DNA from: Klebsiella grimontii
Lineage (GTDB): Bacteria; Pseudomonadota; Gammaproteobacteria; Enterobacterales; Enterobacteriaceae
Direction of reading: 5' to 3'
Length of the DNA stretch: 64,000 bases
Assembly (NCBI RefSeq): GCF_900200035.1
Contig: NZ_FZTC01000021.1
Coordinates: 1 to 64,000, forward strand
Under the pieces are notes generated by a model that was given only the letters and a program-made list of their open reading frames with translations, ran no database searches and was not told the DNA's origin. Shown in pieces: positions 1 to 10,005 of the stretch. The translations under genes were made by a program, and so were the position numbers. Within the stretch, counting starts at the first letter, position 1. Every line of letters starts with the position of its first letter.

Positions 1-1726
1 TGCCCGCGGCACCGCTCAGGTGTCGGTGAAGCAGAACGGCTATGAGATTTACCAGAGCACGGTGCCGCCCGGTCCGTTCACCATCAACGATCTCTACTCC
101 GCCGGCAGCGGCGGCGACCTGCAGGTGACCATCAAAGAGGCCGACGGCAGCAGCCAGGTCTTCACCGTCCCTTACTCGTCCGTTCCGGTGCTCCAGCGTG
201 AGGGCCATACCCGCTATGCCGTCACCGCCGGAGAGTATCGCAGCGGCAGCAATCAGCAGGAAAAACCGACGTTCTTCCAGGGGACTCTGCTGCGTGGTCT
301 CCCGGCGGGCTGGACGCTGTACGGCGGCACCCAGCTGGCGGACCGCTACCGCGCCTTTAACCTCGGCGTCGGCAAAAATATGGGGGAGCTGGGGGCGCTG
401 TCGCTGGATATCACCCAGGCCAACGCCACCCTGCCCGATGACAGCGAGCGTCAGGGGCAGTCGGTACGTTTCCTCTATAACAAGTCGCTGACGGATACCG
501 GCACCAATATTCAACTGGTGGGCTACCGCTACTCGACGCGCGGCTATTTCAGCTTCGCCGACACCACCTACAGCCGGATGAGCGGCTACAACGTCGAGAC
601 CCAGGACGGGGTGATTGAGGTAAAGCCGAAGTTCACCGATTACTACAACCTCGCGTACAACAAGCGCGGCAAAGTGCAGCTCAGCGTTACCCAGCAGTTG
701 GGGCGTACCGCCACGCTTTACCTGAGCGGCAGCCACCAGACCTATTGGGAGACCAGCAAGTCCGACCGGCAGCTCCAGGCCGGGCTTAACGCCGCCGTCG
801 ACGATATCAACTGGACCCTGAGCTACAGCCTGACCAAAAACGCCTGGCAGCAGGGTCGTGACCAGATGCTGGCCGTCAACGTCAATATTCCGTTCAGCCA
901 CTGGATGCGATCCGACAGCAAGTCGGCCTGGCGACACGCCAGCGCCAGCTACAGCATGTCCAACGATCTGAACGGCAGGACCACCAGCCTGGCGGGGCTA
1001 TACGGCACGCTGCTGGAGGACAACAACCTGAGCTACAGCATGCAGACCGGCTACGCCGGCGGCGGTGAGGGCAACAGCGGCGGCACCGGCTACGCGGCGC
1101 TGAACTACCGCGGCGGCTACGGCAATGCCAACGTCGGCTACAGCCGCAGCGACGGCATCAAACAGCTGTACTACGGCCTGAGCGGCGGCGTGCTGGCCCA
1201 CGCCGACGGCGTCACCCTGAGCCAGCCGATGAACGACACGGTGGTGCTGATCAAAGCCCCCGGCGCAGACAATGTAAAAATAGAAAACCAGACCGGGGTC
1301 CAGACCGACTGGCGCGGCTACGCCGTTCTGCCCTACGCCACCGAATACCGGGAAAACCGGGTGGCGCTGAACACCAACAGCCTGGCCGATAACGTCGACC
1401 TGGACGACGCGGTGGCCAGCGTAGTGCCAACCCACGGCGCGATAGTTCGCGCGGAGTTTAAGGCCCACGTCGGACTCAAGCTGCTGATGTCGCTCATCTA
1501 TAACGGTAAGCCGGTTCCCTTCGGCGCGCTGGTCACCTCTGTCGGCAGCCAGGGCAGCAGCATCGTCGCCGATAACGGCCAGGTTTATCTGAGCGGGATG
1601 CCGCTGGTCGGCAAAGTACAGGCGAAATGGGGTGAAGGCCCGAATGCCAGCTGCGAGGCGAACTACAGCCTGCCGCCGGAAAAACAGAGCCAGATGCTGA
1701 TCTCGCTGTCCGCCGAGTGCCGCTAA
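1..1726 (+). CDS. fimD: Type 1 fimbrial outer-membrane usher FimD, C-terminal part
   Basis: The reading frame is open from the left edge (codons in phase from base 2), so about 574 C-terminal residues of a protein of roughly 870 are present and the start lies outside the window. FimD is the outer-membrane pore that takes chaperone-subunit complexes from the periplasm and orders them into the pilus. The visible part has the alternating aromatic/polar strands of the beta-barrel, then the soluble C-terminal domains, and ends in the SAECR tail typical of FimD. It is followed after 7 bases by fimF, the usual fim order. Identity is supported strongly by the FimF, FimG and FimH encoded next. Confidence 0.93.
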   Translation, partial: ARGTAQVSVKQNGYEIYQSTVPPGPFTINDLYSAGSGGDLQVTIKEADGSSQVFTVPYSSVPVLQREGHTRYAVTAGEYRSGSNQQEKPTFFQGTLLRGLPAGWTLYGGTQLADRYRAFNLGVGKNMGELGALSLDITQANATLPDDSERQGQSVRFLYNKSLTDTGTNIQLVGYRYSTRGYFSFADTTYSRMSGYNVETQDGVIEVKPKFTDYYNLAYNKRGKVQLSVTQQLGRTATLYLSGSHQTYWETSKSDRQLQAGLNAAVDDINWTLSYSLTKNAWQQGRDQMLAVNVNIPFSHWMRSDSKSAWRHASASYSMSNDLNGRTTSLAGLYGTLLEDNNLSYSMQTGYAGGGEGNSGGTGYAALNYRGGYGNANVGYSRSDGIKQLYYGLSGGVLAHADGVTLSQPMNDTVVLIKAPGADNVKIENQTGVQTDWRGYAVLPYATEYRENRVALNTNSLADNVDLDDAVASVVPTHGAIVRAEFKAHVGLKLLMSLIYNGKPVPFGALVTSVGSQGSSIVADNGQVYLSGMPLVGKVQAKWGEGPNASCEANYSLPPEKQSQMLISLSAECR

Positions 1727-1733
1727 GGAAACC

Positions 1734-2264
1734 ATGATGAGAAAAAACTTCTACCTGCTGAGCGCCCTCGTATCACTGGCGGTCAACAACGCCAGCGCGG
1801 CGGACAGCACCATCACCATCAGCGGCTACGTCCGCGATAACGCCTGCGCCGTGGCGGGTGAATCGAAAGATTTTACCGTCGATCTGATGAATAACGCCGC
1901 CAGGCAGCTTCATGCGGTTGGGGCGACCACGCCGCTGGTGCCGTTTCGCATCGTGCTGTCGCCCTGCGGCAGCTCGGTCACCGCCGTCAAGGTCGGCTTT
2001 GTTGGCGTTGCCGATAGCAGCAATACCGAACTGTTAAAGCTCGACGGCGGGGCTTCAGCGGCGGCAGGCATGGGCGTGCAGATCCTTGACGCGCGGCAAA
2101 CGGCGCTGCCGCTCAACGCCGCTTCGTCAGCGATCGCCTGGACCACGCTGACCCCCAGCCAGGCCAACACGCTGAACTTTTACGCCCGGCTGATGGCCAC
2201 CCAGGTGCCGGTGACCGCCGGACACGTTAATGCAACCGCAACCTTCACGCTTGAATTTCAGTAA
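1734..2264 (+). CDS. fimF: Type 1 fimbrial minor subunit FimF
   Basis: This is the adaptor pilin of the fimbrial tip, between the FimA rod and FimG-FimH. It has a Sec signal peptide ending near residue 23 (ASAADST), then the [18 protein letters not shown] donor strand and first strand, and the conserved pair of pilin cysteines. The C-terminus (TFTLEFQ) is the beta-zipper recognised by the FimC chaperone. It closely resembles E. coli FimF in sequence and length. Two ATG codons are possible, at 1734 and 1737. The AAGGA at 1725-1729 is better spaced for 1737, so the protein may be one residue shorter. Confidence 0.95.
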   Translation: MMRKNFYLLSALVSLAVNNASAADSTITISGYVRDNACAVAGESKDFTVDLMNNAARQLHAVGATTPLVPFRIVLSPCGSSVTAVKVGFVGVADSSNTELLKLDGGASAAAGMGVQILDARQTALPLNAASSAIAWTTLTPSQANTLNFYARLMATQVPVTAGHVNATATFTLEFQ

Positions 2265-2276
2265 CCGGAGGCGCTG

Positions 2277-2780
2277 ATGAACCCGACCTATTCCGGATGG
2301 CTGCTGGCCGCGATGCTGGCGGCGTCCTCCCCGACGCTACAGGCCGCCGACGTCACCATTACCGTTAACGGCAAAGTGGTGGCCAAACCCTGTACGGTTT
2401 CCACCGTTAACGCCACCGTCGATCTCGGCGATCTCTATACCTTTAGCCTGGTGTCCGCCGGCTCTTCGTCGCCCTGGCATAGCGTGGCGCTCAACCTGAG
2501 CAACTGCCCGGTCGGCACATCGCGGGTCACCGCCAGCTTCAGCGGCACGGCGGATGCCACCGGCTATTACAAAAACCAGGGTACCGCCGGCAATATCCAG
2601 CTTGAGCTCCAGGATGCGGGCGGCACCACGCTGAATACCGGCGCGAGAAAAGAGGTACAGGTGGATGACGCCACCCAGACCGCCAGCTTCCCGCTCCAGG
2701 TCAGAGCGCTAACGGTCAACGGCGGCGCTACCCAGGGAACGATCCAGGCGGTGATTAACGTCACCTATACCTACGCCTGA
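2277..2780 (+). CDS. fimG: Type 1 fimbrial minor subunit FimG
   Basis: This is the tip pilin that donates its N-terminal strand to FimH. It is 167 residues long, the same as E. coli FimG. The signal peptide ends at about residue 23 (LQAADVTI), followed by the highly conserved DVTITVNGKVVAKPCTV region, the second cysteine in SNCPVGTSRVTA, and the C-terminal ATQGTIQAVINVTYTYA chaperone-binding strand. It starts 12 bases after fimF with a CCGGAGG ribosome-binding site, so translation is probably coupled within one operon. Confidence 0.95.
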   Translation: MNPTYSGWLLAAMLAASSPTLQAADVTITVNGKVVAKPCTVSTVNATVDLGDLYTFSLVSAGSSSPWHSVALNLSNCPVGTSRVTASFSGTADATGYYKNQGTAGNIQLELQDAGGTTLNTGARKEVQVDDATQTASFPLQVRALTVNGGATQGTIQAVINVTYTYA

Positions 2781-2797
2781 GCCAGGAGAAAAGAGGA

Positions 2798-3703
2798 ATG
2801 AAAAAAATAGTCACCCTGTTGTTAACGCTGCTGCTGGCGGGCTGGTCGCTCAACGCCTGGTCGTTCGCCTGTAAAACCGCCGCCGGGGTGACAATCCCCA
2901 TCGGCGGCGGCTCGGCGAACGTTTACGTGAACCTCGCGCCGGCGGTCAGCGTCGGGCAGAACCTGGTGGTGGATCTCTCGACGCAAATTTTTTGCCATAA
3001 CGATTTCCCGGAAACCATGATCGACTACGTGACGCTGCAGCGCGGTTCAGCCTACGGCGGCTTACTGTCGAGCTTTTCCGGCACCGTCAGGTATAACGGC
3101 GTCAGCTATCCGTTCCCGACCACCAGCGAAACGGCGCGCATGACCTACAATTCCATTGTTGATAGCCCCTGGCCCACCGTCCTCTATCTGACGCCCATCA
3201 GCAGCGCGGGCGGCGTCGCGATTTCCGCCGGTTCATTAATCGCGGTCCTGATCCTGCGCCAGACCAACAACAAGGATAATGACGACTTCCAGTTCGTATG
3301 GAACATTTACGCTAACAACAGCGTCGTGGTGCCAACCGGCGGCTGCGACGTTTCCGCTCGCGATGTGACGGTGACGCTGCCGGAATATCCCGCGTCAGCC
3401 GCCATTCCGCTGACGGTTTACTGCGCGCAAAACCAGAATCTGGGCTACTACCTCTCCGGTACCACGGAGAACGCGGCCAATTCGATATTTACCAATACCG
3501 CCTCGGCCTCCCCTGCCCGGGGGGTGGGCGTTCAGCTAACCCGTAACGGCAGCGTCGTTCCCGCCAACACCACGGTGTCGTTAGGCAACGTCGGAACCTC
3601 GGCGGTCAGCCTCGGATTAACCGCCAACTACGCGCGCACCAGCGGCCAGGTGACCGCGGGTAACGTGCAGTCAATTATCGGAGTGACCTTTGTTTACGAA
3701 TAA
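2798..3703 (+). CDS. fimH: Type 1 fimbrial tip adhesin FimH
   Basis: This is a two-domain mannose-binding adhesin of 301 residues. The signal peptide is cleaved before FACKT, which places the required free N-terminal Phe1 of the mature lectin domain. The lectin domain (mature residues 1-158) ends at PTGGCDV, where the pilin domain begins, and the protein ends in IIGVTFVYE for the FimC/FimG contact. The direct sugar ligands F1, N46, D47, D54, Q133, N135, D140 and F142 are present. The hydrophobic rim (tyrosine gate) differs from the E. coli protein: 48 is Phe instead of Tyr, 52 is Met instead of Ile, 137 is Lys instead of Tyr. The last 14 bases overlap fimK. Confidence 0.96.
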   Translation: MKKIVTLLLTLLLAGWSLNAWSFACKTAAGVTIPIGGGSANVYVNLAPAVSVGQNLVVDLSTQIFCHNDFPETMIDYVTLQRGSAYGGLLSSFSGTVRYNGVSYPFPTTSETARMTYNSIVDSPWPTVLYLTPISSAGGVAISAGSLIAVLILRQTNNKDNDDFQFVWNIYANNSVVVPTGGCDVSARDVTVTLPEYPASAAIPLTVYCAQNQNLGYYLSGTTENAANSIFTNTASASPARGVGVQLTRNGSVVPANTTVSLGNVGTSAVSLGLTANYARTSGQVTAGNVQSIIGVTFVYE

Positions 3704-5165
3704 CCCCCCGCCCCCTGCCGGCAGGCGGCAGGTCGACTGCATCCTGTCGCCCTGTTCGCTGGCCGCCGAGGGGCTGGTGCGGATAATAGAGGAAGGGGGA
3801 ACCCGGCCCGTCGTGCTGCCGTCAGAGTCGCCTGCCCTACCGGCTGGCGTTCGCCGCGTGGTGGTCTTTCTCCCTGAAGCTCCCGCCCGGCTTCTCGCCA
3901 CCCTGAAGCGGGCTGCCGCGCTGCTGGCTCGGTCCGCCACGCCGCTTCCCATGCTGTTTCTCAGCCGCAGCCCGGCGAGCTGGCTGTGGTCCACCCTGCT
4001 GCATCAGGTCGCCGACCGTCGCCTGCTTTCAGCCGTGCGGGCCGCCGCATCCGATCTGCCGGTCCCCAGCCTGGCGGCGCTGCTGCGCGACGCCATACTC
4101 GACGGCTATCCTTCCCTTGAACAGCTGGCAGAGGAAGAGATGCGAGCTTTCGGCAAGCGCCCCGCCGGGCTCACCAGGCCGGAGCTGGACGCCATCCTCG
4201 GTTTACTCTGCGGCTACAGCGCCAGCGCTCAGGCGAAACGCCGCGGCATCAGCCACAAAACGCTCTACAATCAAAGAACCGCAGGATTAAAAAAAATGGT
4301 GGAACACCATCCTGAAATGGCCCCCGGTTTTCCCGGCAGCCAGATACGAGAACAGAAAAGCGAGCCCATCGCCGCCCTTTCCGCTTTCGAGCGCGAACTC
4401 GTCCATGCGATCCACACCCGACATATCTTCCCGGTTTTCCAGGCCATTGCCGATGAACGCCGGCAATTAAAGGGGATGGAGATCCTCTCCCGCTGGAACC
4501 GAAACGGCAGCGTGCTGCTTGCCGATGAGTTTTTACCGCAAATAGGCTCGGAATATGCCTGGCTGGTGCTCACCGCTTTTGTGCTTCAGGAGGCGGTACA
4601 GAATATCAACCGGCATTCTGGCGAATGCTATTTCGCCGTGAATATTCCCGCCGCCGTCGCCAGTAATGATAACCTGCTTCGCATGATGGAAACCGCGCGC
4701 CAGCAGCTGCGTCAGCCACAGCGGTCGCAGAGGCTGGTGCTCGAGTTCGCTGAAAACAGCGACCTCAACCGCCACGGCAAAACAGCCGACAATATCGCCC
4801 GCCTGCAAAAGCGCGGCTTTCGTATCATGCTCGATGGCTGCTTCTCGCAAAGCAGCGTGATGTTTCCGGTACGTACGGTGAGATTCAACGCCTACAAGCT
4901 GGATATGAGCATCGTCAATGATATGCAGCGCGATCCGCACGCGCTCGCCCTGATTAAAAGCCTCATCCACTACTGCCAGTTGACCGACAGCCGCTGTCTG
5001 GCGGAAGGCGTGGACAGCCGGGATAAATTTAACAAACTCAAAGCGCTGGGCGTCGACTCTTTTCAGGGGGACGCCATCGCTGCGCCGGTAGGCAGGGAAA
5101 ACGTGGCGGAGATGATGGCGGAGCTCTCAGGCGAAGCGGAGCCGCAGTCCGGCGTCGCAGTGTAG
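3690..5165 (+). CDS. fimK: FimK: HTH plus degenerate EAL-domain regulator of type 1 fimbriae
   Basis: This is a 491-residue protein at the end of the fim operon, the position of Klebsiella FimK, a c-di-GMP-linked modulator of piliation. The start is TTG at 3690, inside fimH, with GGAG about 6 bases upstream; no later ATG fits the family length. The N-terminal third is of unknown fold, followed by a LuxR-like helix-turn-helix at about residues 160-205 and an EAL domain at about 235-480. The signature is EIL (about residue 264), and ELTES reads EFAEN. The DDFGTG motif is reduced to DGCFSQ (about 381), so the second metal-binding Asp and the loop-6 glycines are lost. The lysine in KLD, the glutamate in AEGVD and the glutamine in FQGD remain. 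Weak or absent phosphodiesterase activity is my inference. Confidence 0.88.
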   Translation: MFTNNPPPPAGRRQVDCILSPCSLAAEGLVRIIEEGGTRPVVLPSESPALPAGVRRVVVFLPEAPARLLATLKRAAALLARSATPLPMLFLSRSPASWLWSTLLHQVADRRLLSAVRAAASDLPVPSLAALLRDAILDGYPSLEQLAEEEMRAFGKRPAGLTRPELDAILGLLCGYSASAQAKRRGISHKTLYNQRTAGLKKMVEHHPEMAPGFPGSQIREQKSEPIAALSAFERELVHAIHTRHIFPVFQAIADERRQLKGMEILSRWNRNGSVLLADEFLPQIGSEYAWLVLTAFVLQEAVQNINRHSGECYFAVNIPAAVASNDNLLRMMETARQQLRQPQRSQRLVLEFAENSDLNRHGKTADNIARLQKRGFRIMLDGCFSQSSVMFPVRTVRFNAYKLDMSIVNDMQRDPHALALIKSLIHYCQLTDSRCLAEGVDSRDKFNKLKALGVDSFQGDAIAAPVGRENVAEMMAELSGEAEPQSGVAV

Positions 5166-5197
5166 TCAGCGCCCGACGGGAGACATCGGGCGTTGAC
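5165..5197. terminator. Hairpin between fimK and aglB
   Basis: An inverted repeat of about 12 base pairs (core CGCCCGA at 5170-5176 with TCGGGCG at 5186-5192, extended by GTCA/TGAC) fills the 38-base gap between two convergent genes. There is no T-run on either side, so intrinsic termination is plausible but not proven; it could equally protect the 3' ends. Confidence 0.4.
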
Positions 5198-5203
5198 AGC
5201 GCA

Positions 5204-8085
<2,882 letters not shown>

Positions 8086-8175
8086 CCCCGTACTGCTTAT
8101 CGACCGTCAGCGCTCGAAACATGCGATTCAGCCTATGCGTCGACCGAAATAAATCAGAGGAGTTAAATCGTCATC

Positions 8176-8191
8176 TGTGATGAAAGTCATA
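8176..8191 (-). promoter_or_regulatory. Candidate CRP site upstream of the agl operon
   Basis: TGTGA-N6-TCATA differs from the CRP consensus TGTGA-N6-TCACA at one position. It lies about 90-105 bases upstream of the aglA start, a reasonable place for catabolite activation of a PTS sugar operon. It is supported by motif match and location only. Confidence 0.45.
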
Positions 8192-8216
8192 TATATCTTG
8201 AAGTAATAGATATATA
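8190..8216. promoter_or_regulatory. Perfect AT-rich inverted repeat, candidate GntR operator
   Basis: TATATATCT (8190-8198) and AGATATATA (8208-8216) form a perfect inverted repeat with a 9-base spacer in the region between aglA and the divergent GntR gene. GntR/HutC regulators usually bind inverted repeats placed like this. AT-richness makes a chance palindrome more likely, so support is moderate. Confidence 0.4.
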
Positions 8217-8337
8217 AATAAAATCAAATAAATAGATGACAGCTAAGACACGAAAATCTATAAAAATAAATATAATTCTAAAATCAATAAGATAGAAACA
8301 AAATTCAATAAACAGCGCCGCCAGGAGACATCTATAA

Positions 8338-9036
8338 GTGATATACAAATTAATCGCCGGCAGGCTAAAAAATCGCATCAATAGCGATGAGTTTGAGGTC
8401 GGAGATGCGCTCCCGAGTGAAAAAGCGCTGGCCGGGGAGCTGGAGGTCTCAGTGATGACCATCCGTAAGGCGCTCACGCTGCTGGAGAGTGAGAAACTGA
8501 TCGTCAAGCGTCACGGCAGCGGTTCATACGTGGCGCGCAAGAGCAATTATCACGGTGGGGAGCTTGACGGGTTCAACTACCAGATGCACATCGGCGGCGT
8601 CACCAACTATCATAACAAGGTTATTGAGTTCACGATGATCGATGCGCCTCTGGCGATCGCACAACAGTTGAAAATTGAGCCGGGTGAAAAGGTCTATTAC
8701 GTCAGACGCATCCGGATGATTGACGACTCGCCTATTCTGATTGAAAACAGCTATATACCGGTGTCGATTTTTCCCTGGTTAAGCGTCGGAAATCTGGAAA
8801 GATCGAAATTTAACTATTTCAAGAAAGAGTGCAATATCACCATTCTGGAGAGCCACCGCAGCTATACCCCGGTTCTCGCCACCCGCGAACAGGCAGAGCT
8901 CTTGCAGGTTCCACAAAACAGCCTTTTGCTACGGGTGCAGTCAATCAGCTATGCGCATAACAATACCATTGTCGATTTATCCGATATTTACCAAAATACC
9001 AACAAATACAATGTCAAACACATCACTCGCCGCTAA
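8338..9036 (+). CDS. GntR/HutC-family transcriptional regulator with UTRA domain
   Basis: This 232-residue DNA-binding regulator has an N-terminal winged helix (about residues 1-70; LPSEKALAGELEVSVMTIRKAL) and a C-terminal UTRA ligand domain (about 90-225; PGEKVYYVRRIRMIDDSPILIENSYIP). The start is GTG at 8338 with AGGAGA 9 bases upstream; there is no earlier usable codon. It is divergent from aglA-aglB. Relatives next to such PTS operons repress them and respond to the phosphorylated sugar, so control of agl is a reasonable inference. The gene is richer in A+T than its neighbours, as is the promoter region. Confidence 0.85.
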   Translation: MIYKLIAGRLKNRINSDEFEVGDALPSEKALAGELEVSVMTIRKALTLLESEKLIVKRHGSGSYVARKSNYHGGELDGFNYQMHIGGVTNYHNKVIEFTMIDAPLAIAQQLKIEPGEKVYYVRRIRMIDDSPILIENSYIPVSIFPWLSVGNLERSKFNYFKKECNITILESHRSYTPVLATREQAELLQVPQNSLLLRVQSISYAHNNTIVDLSDIYQNTNKYNVKHITRR

Positions 9037-9065
9037 AAACCGCTGGCTACCGCTGACGCGAATGG

Positions 9066-9091
9066 CGCTGGTCAACGCGGGGTGACCAGCG
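9066..9091. terminator. Hairpin between the GntR gene and yoaG
   Basis: CGCTGGTCA (9066-9074) pairs perfectly with TGACCAGCG (9083-9091) around an 8-base loop. An alternative outer pairing (GCTGACG near 9049 with CGTCAGC near 9091) also exists. It sits between convergent genes. There is no T-run, so it is a candidate bidirectional terminator. Confidence 0.4.
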
Positions 9092-9120
9092 TCAGCTGAC
9101 GATTTGCCTTCGGCACACGA

Positions 9121-9462
9121 CTACCAGCCGCAGACGTTAGTCTCTTCGTCGGACTCGTAGCCGCGGACAATATTAATCAGGTCTTTTACCGCGTCGGCCG
9201 CCGTCTGCGGATCCTGCAGCCCGGCCAGGGTCGCAAATTCGCTATCGACCGACACGCCGTTATTATTATTGGTCACCGTTAATATAAATCCTTTTCCTCC
9301 GGCGTTATCCGCCGACAGCGTAGAAATAAGTTCAGACACGGCCTGGGCGGCGATATCAGGTACATAAAGAGCCATCGGCTTAAGATAGACTTTTTCTTTT
9401 TTCTCTTTATTGTTGCCGTTGATAACCGCTAACGCATAGCCTTTATTTTCACTGTTCATCAT
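9121..9462 (-). CDS. yoaG: YoaG-like protein with tandem DUF1869 domains
   Basis: This 113-residue protein is twice the length of E. coli YoaG (60 residues). The C-terminal half (about 53-113) matches YoaG well: LTVTNNNNGVSVD, an alpha-helical AADAVKDLINIVRGY and the invariant end VCGW. The N-terminal half (about 6-50) is a second, diverged copy: KGYALAVINGNN, then KPMALYVPDIAAQAVSELIS, which parallels the PMTLLVPEVAAEVIKDLV of E. coli YoaG, but it lacks the CGW tail. It follows yeaR after 5 bases, exactly as in E. coli, where yeaR-yoaG is induced by nitrate and nitric oxide. Its biochemical function is unknown. ATG at 9462 or 9459 may be used. Confidence 0.82.
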   Translation of the reverse strand: MMNSENKGYALAVINGNNKEKKEKVYLKPMALYVPDIAAQAVSELISTLSADNAGGKGFILTVTNNNNGVSVDSEFATLAGLQDPQTAADAVKDLINIVRGYESDEETNVCGW

Positions 9463-9467
9463 AATGC

Positions 9468-9800
9468 CTATCCTTCGATCAGAATTTTAGGGTCAACGTA
9501 AAAATCAACATTAAAAATGGTATCCTCCGTTAACGCCTCGATGCGGTGCCATTTCTCAGGGGGAAAAACGCCAAATTCGCCTTCGGCAATGGTCAGGGTT
9601 TCCAGCGGATCCACACTGGTCTCATCAGCATATCCAAAATAGCGGATCGCACCGCGCATGACCGACAGACGCGGATAGACGCCCTGGCGGGTACCGGCAT
9701 CCAGGTGCCGCTTCCAGATTGAGGCCGGCGCCGTCTGTTTGGTCCACAGCGGCGTGCTCCGGGTATGCACATAGTGGGTAGGAATAATGATTCGCTGCAT
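9468..9800 (-). CDS. yeaR: YeaR-like DUF1971 cupin-type protein
   Basis: This 110-residue protein of the DUF1971 family is related to E. coli YeaR and to the N-terminal domain of some TehB proteins. Diagnostic segments are YVHTRSTPLW.KQTAPA, RHLDAGTR.GVYPRLSVM.G, and FPPEKWHRIEA, a cupin-like beta-fold with the conserved PPEKWH. The start at 9800 is preferred because of AGAGAGG upstream and the match to the YeaR N-terminus; an upstream in-frame ATG at 9827 lies inside a short ORF. In E. coli yeaR-yoaG is activated by NarL and repressed by NsrR. Heptamers resembling NarL sites lie upstream here. Confidence 0.85.
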   Translation of the reverse strand: MQRIIIPTHYVHTRSTPLWTKQTAPASIWKRHLDAGTRQGVYPRLSVMRGAIRYFGYADETSVDPLETLTIAEGEFGVFPPEKWHRIEALTEDTIFNVDFYVDPKILIEG

Positions 9801-9813
9801 GATTTTGCCTCTC

Positions 9814-9858
9814 TTAACGCGCCGCATATACGGTCGGAACCAGGAAAATATGTTGCAT
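9814..9858 (-). CDS. Possible 14-residue leader peptide upstream of yeaR
   Basis: An ATG at 9858 preceded by AAAGGGG opens a 14-codon frame (MQHIFLVPTVYAAR, stop TAA at 9816-9814). It ends 13 bases before the yeaR start and its tail contains the yeaR ribosome-binding region. Its position fits a translated leader coupled to yeaR. I know of no family for it. Such a short frame can occur by chance, so confidence is low. Confidence 0.3.
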   Translation of the reverse strand: MQHIFLVPTVYAAR

Positions 9859-9863
9859 ATGAT

Positions 9864-9940
9864 ATACCCCTTTCAATCGCTAAGGGTATTATTTTTTAAC
9901 GACACGAATCTCTACCCCTATTTATACCTATTAGGGATTA
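9864..9940 (-). promoter_or_regulatory. Candidate NarL-type heptamers and promoter for yeaR-yoaG
   Basis: The stretch holds TACCCCT at 9865-9871, a second TACCCCT near 9913-9919, an inverted AAGGGTA near 9882-9888, and TACCTAT-TA-GGGATTA at 9925-9940, which resembles the 7-2-7 arrangement bound by NarL (TACYYMT, spacing 2, inverted). On the minus strand TAATAC (9891-9886) could serve as the -10. NarL control of yeaR is established in E. coli; its presence here is inferred. I could not place an NsrR site with confidence. Confidence 0.4.
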
Positions 9941-9950
9941 CAGCGATTTA

Positions 9951-9993
9951 AAATAAATAAGGGCAATGTTCAGCTAAATTAACATTGCCCTTA
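9951..9993 (-). terminator. Intrinsic terminator after the GGDEF-EAL gene
   Basis: TAAGGGCAATGTT (9958-9970) pairs over 13 bases with AACATTGCCCTTA (9981-9993). Read on the minus strand, the stem is followed by TTTATTTT, giving a good rho-independent terminator just after the stop codon at 10006. Confidence 0.75.
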
Positions 9994-10005
9994 TTAAGAG
10001 ATGAA

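Noticed and set aside
998-1735. 245-codon open frame opposite fimD
   Set aside because: Ala/Val-rich antisense frame over the usher barrel; no supporting evidence.
9121-9462. RiPP (peptide natural product) precursor suggested by the short chain ending in CGW
   Set aside because: The VCGW end is a conserved feature of the YoaG family, and the neighbour is yeaR rather than a modifying enzyme.
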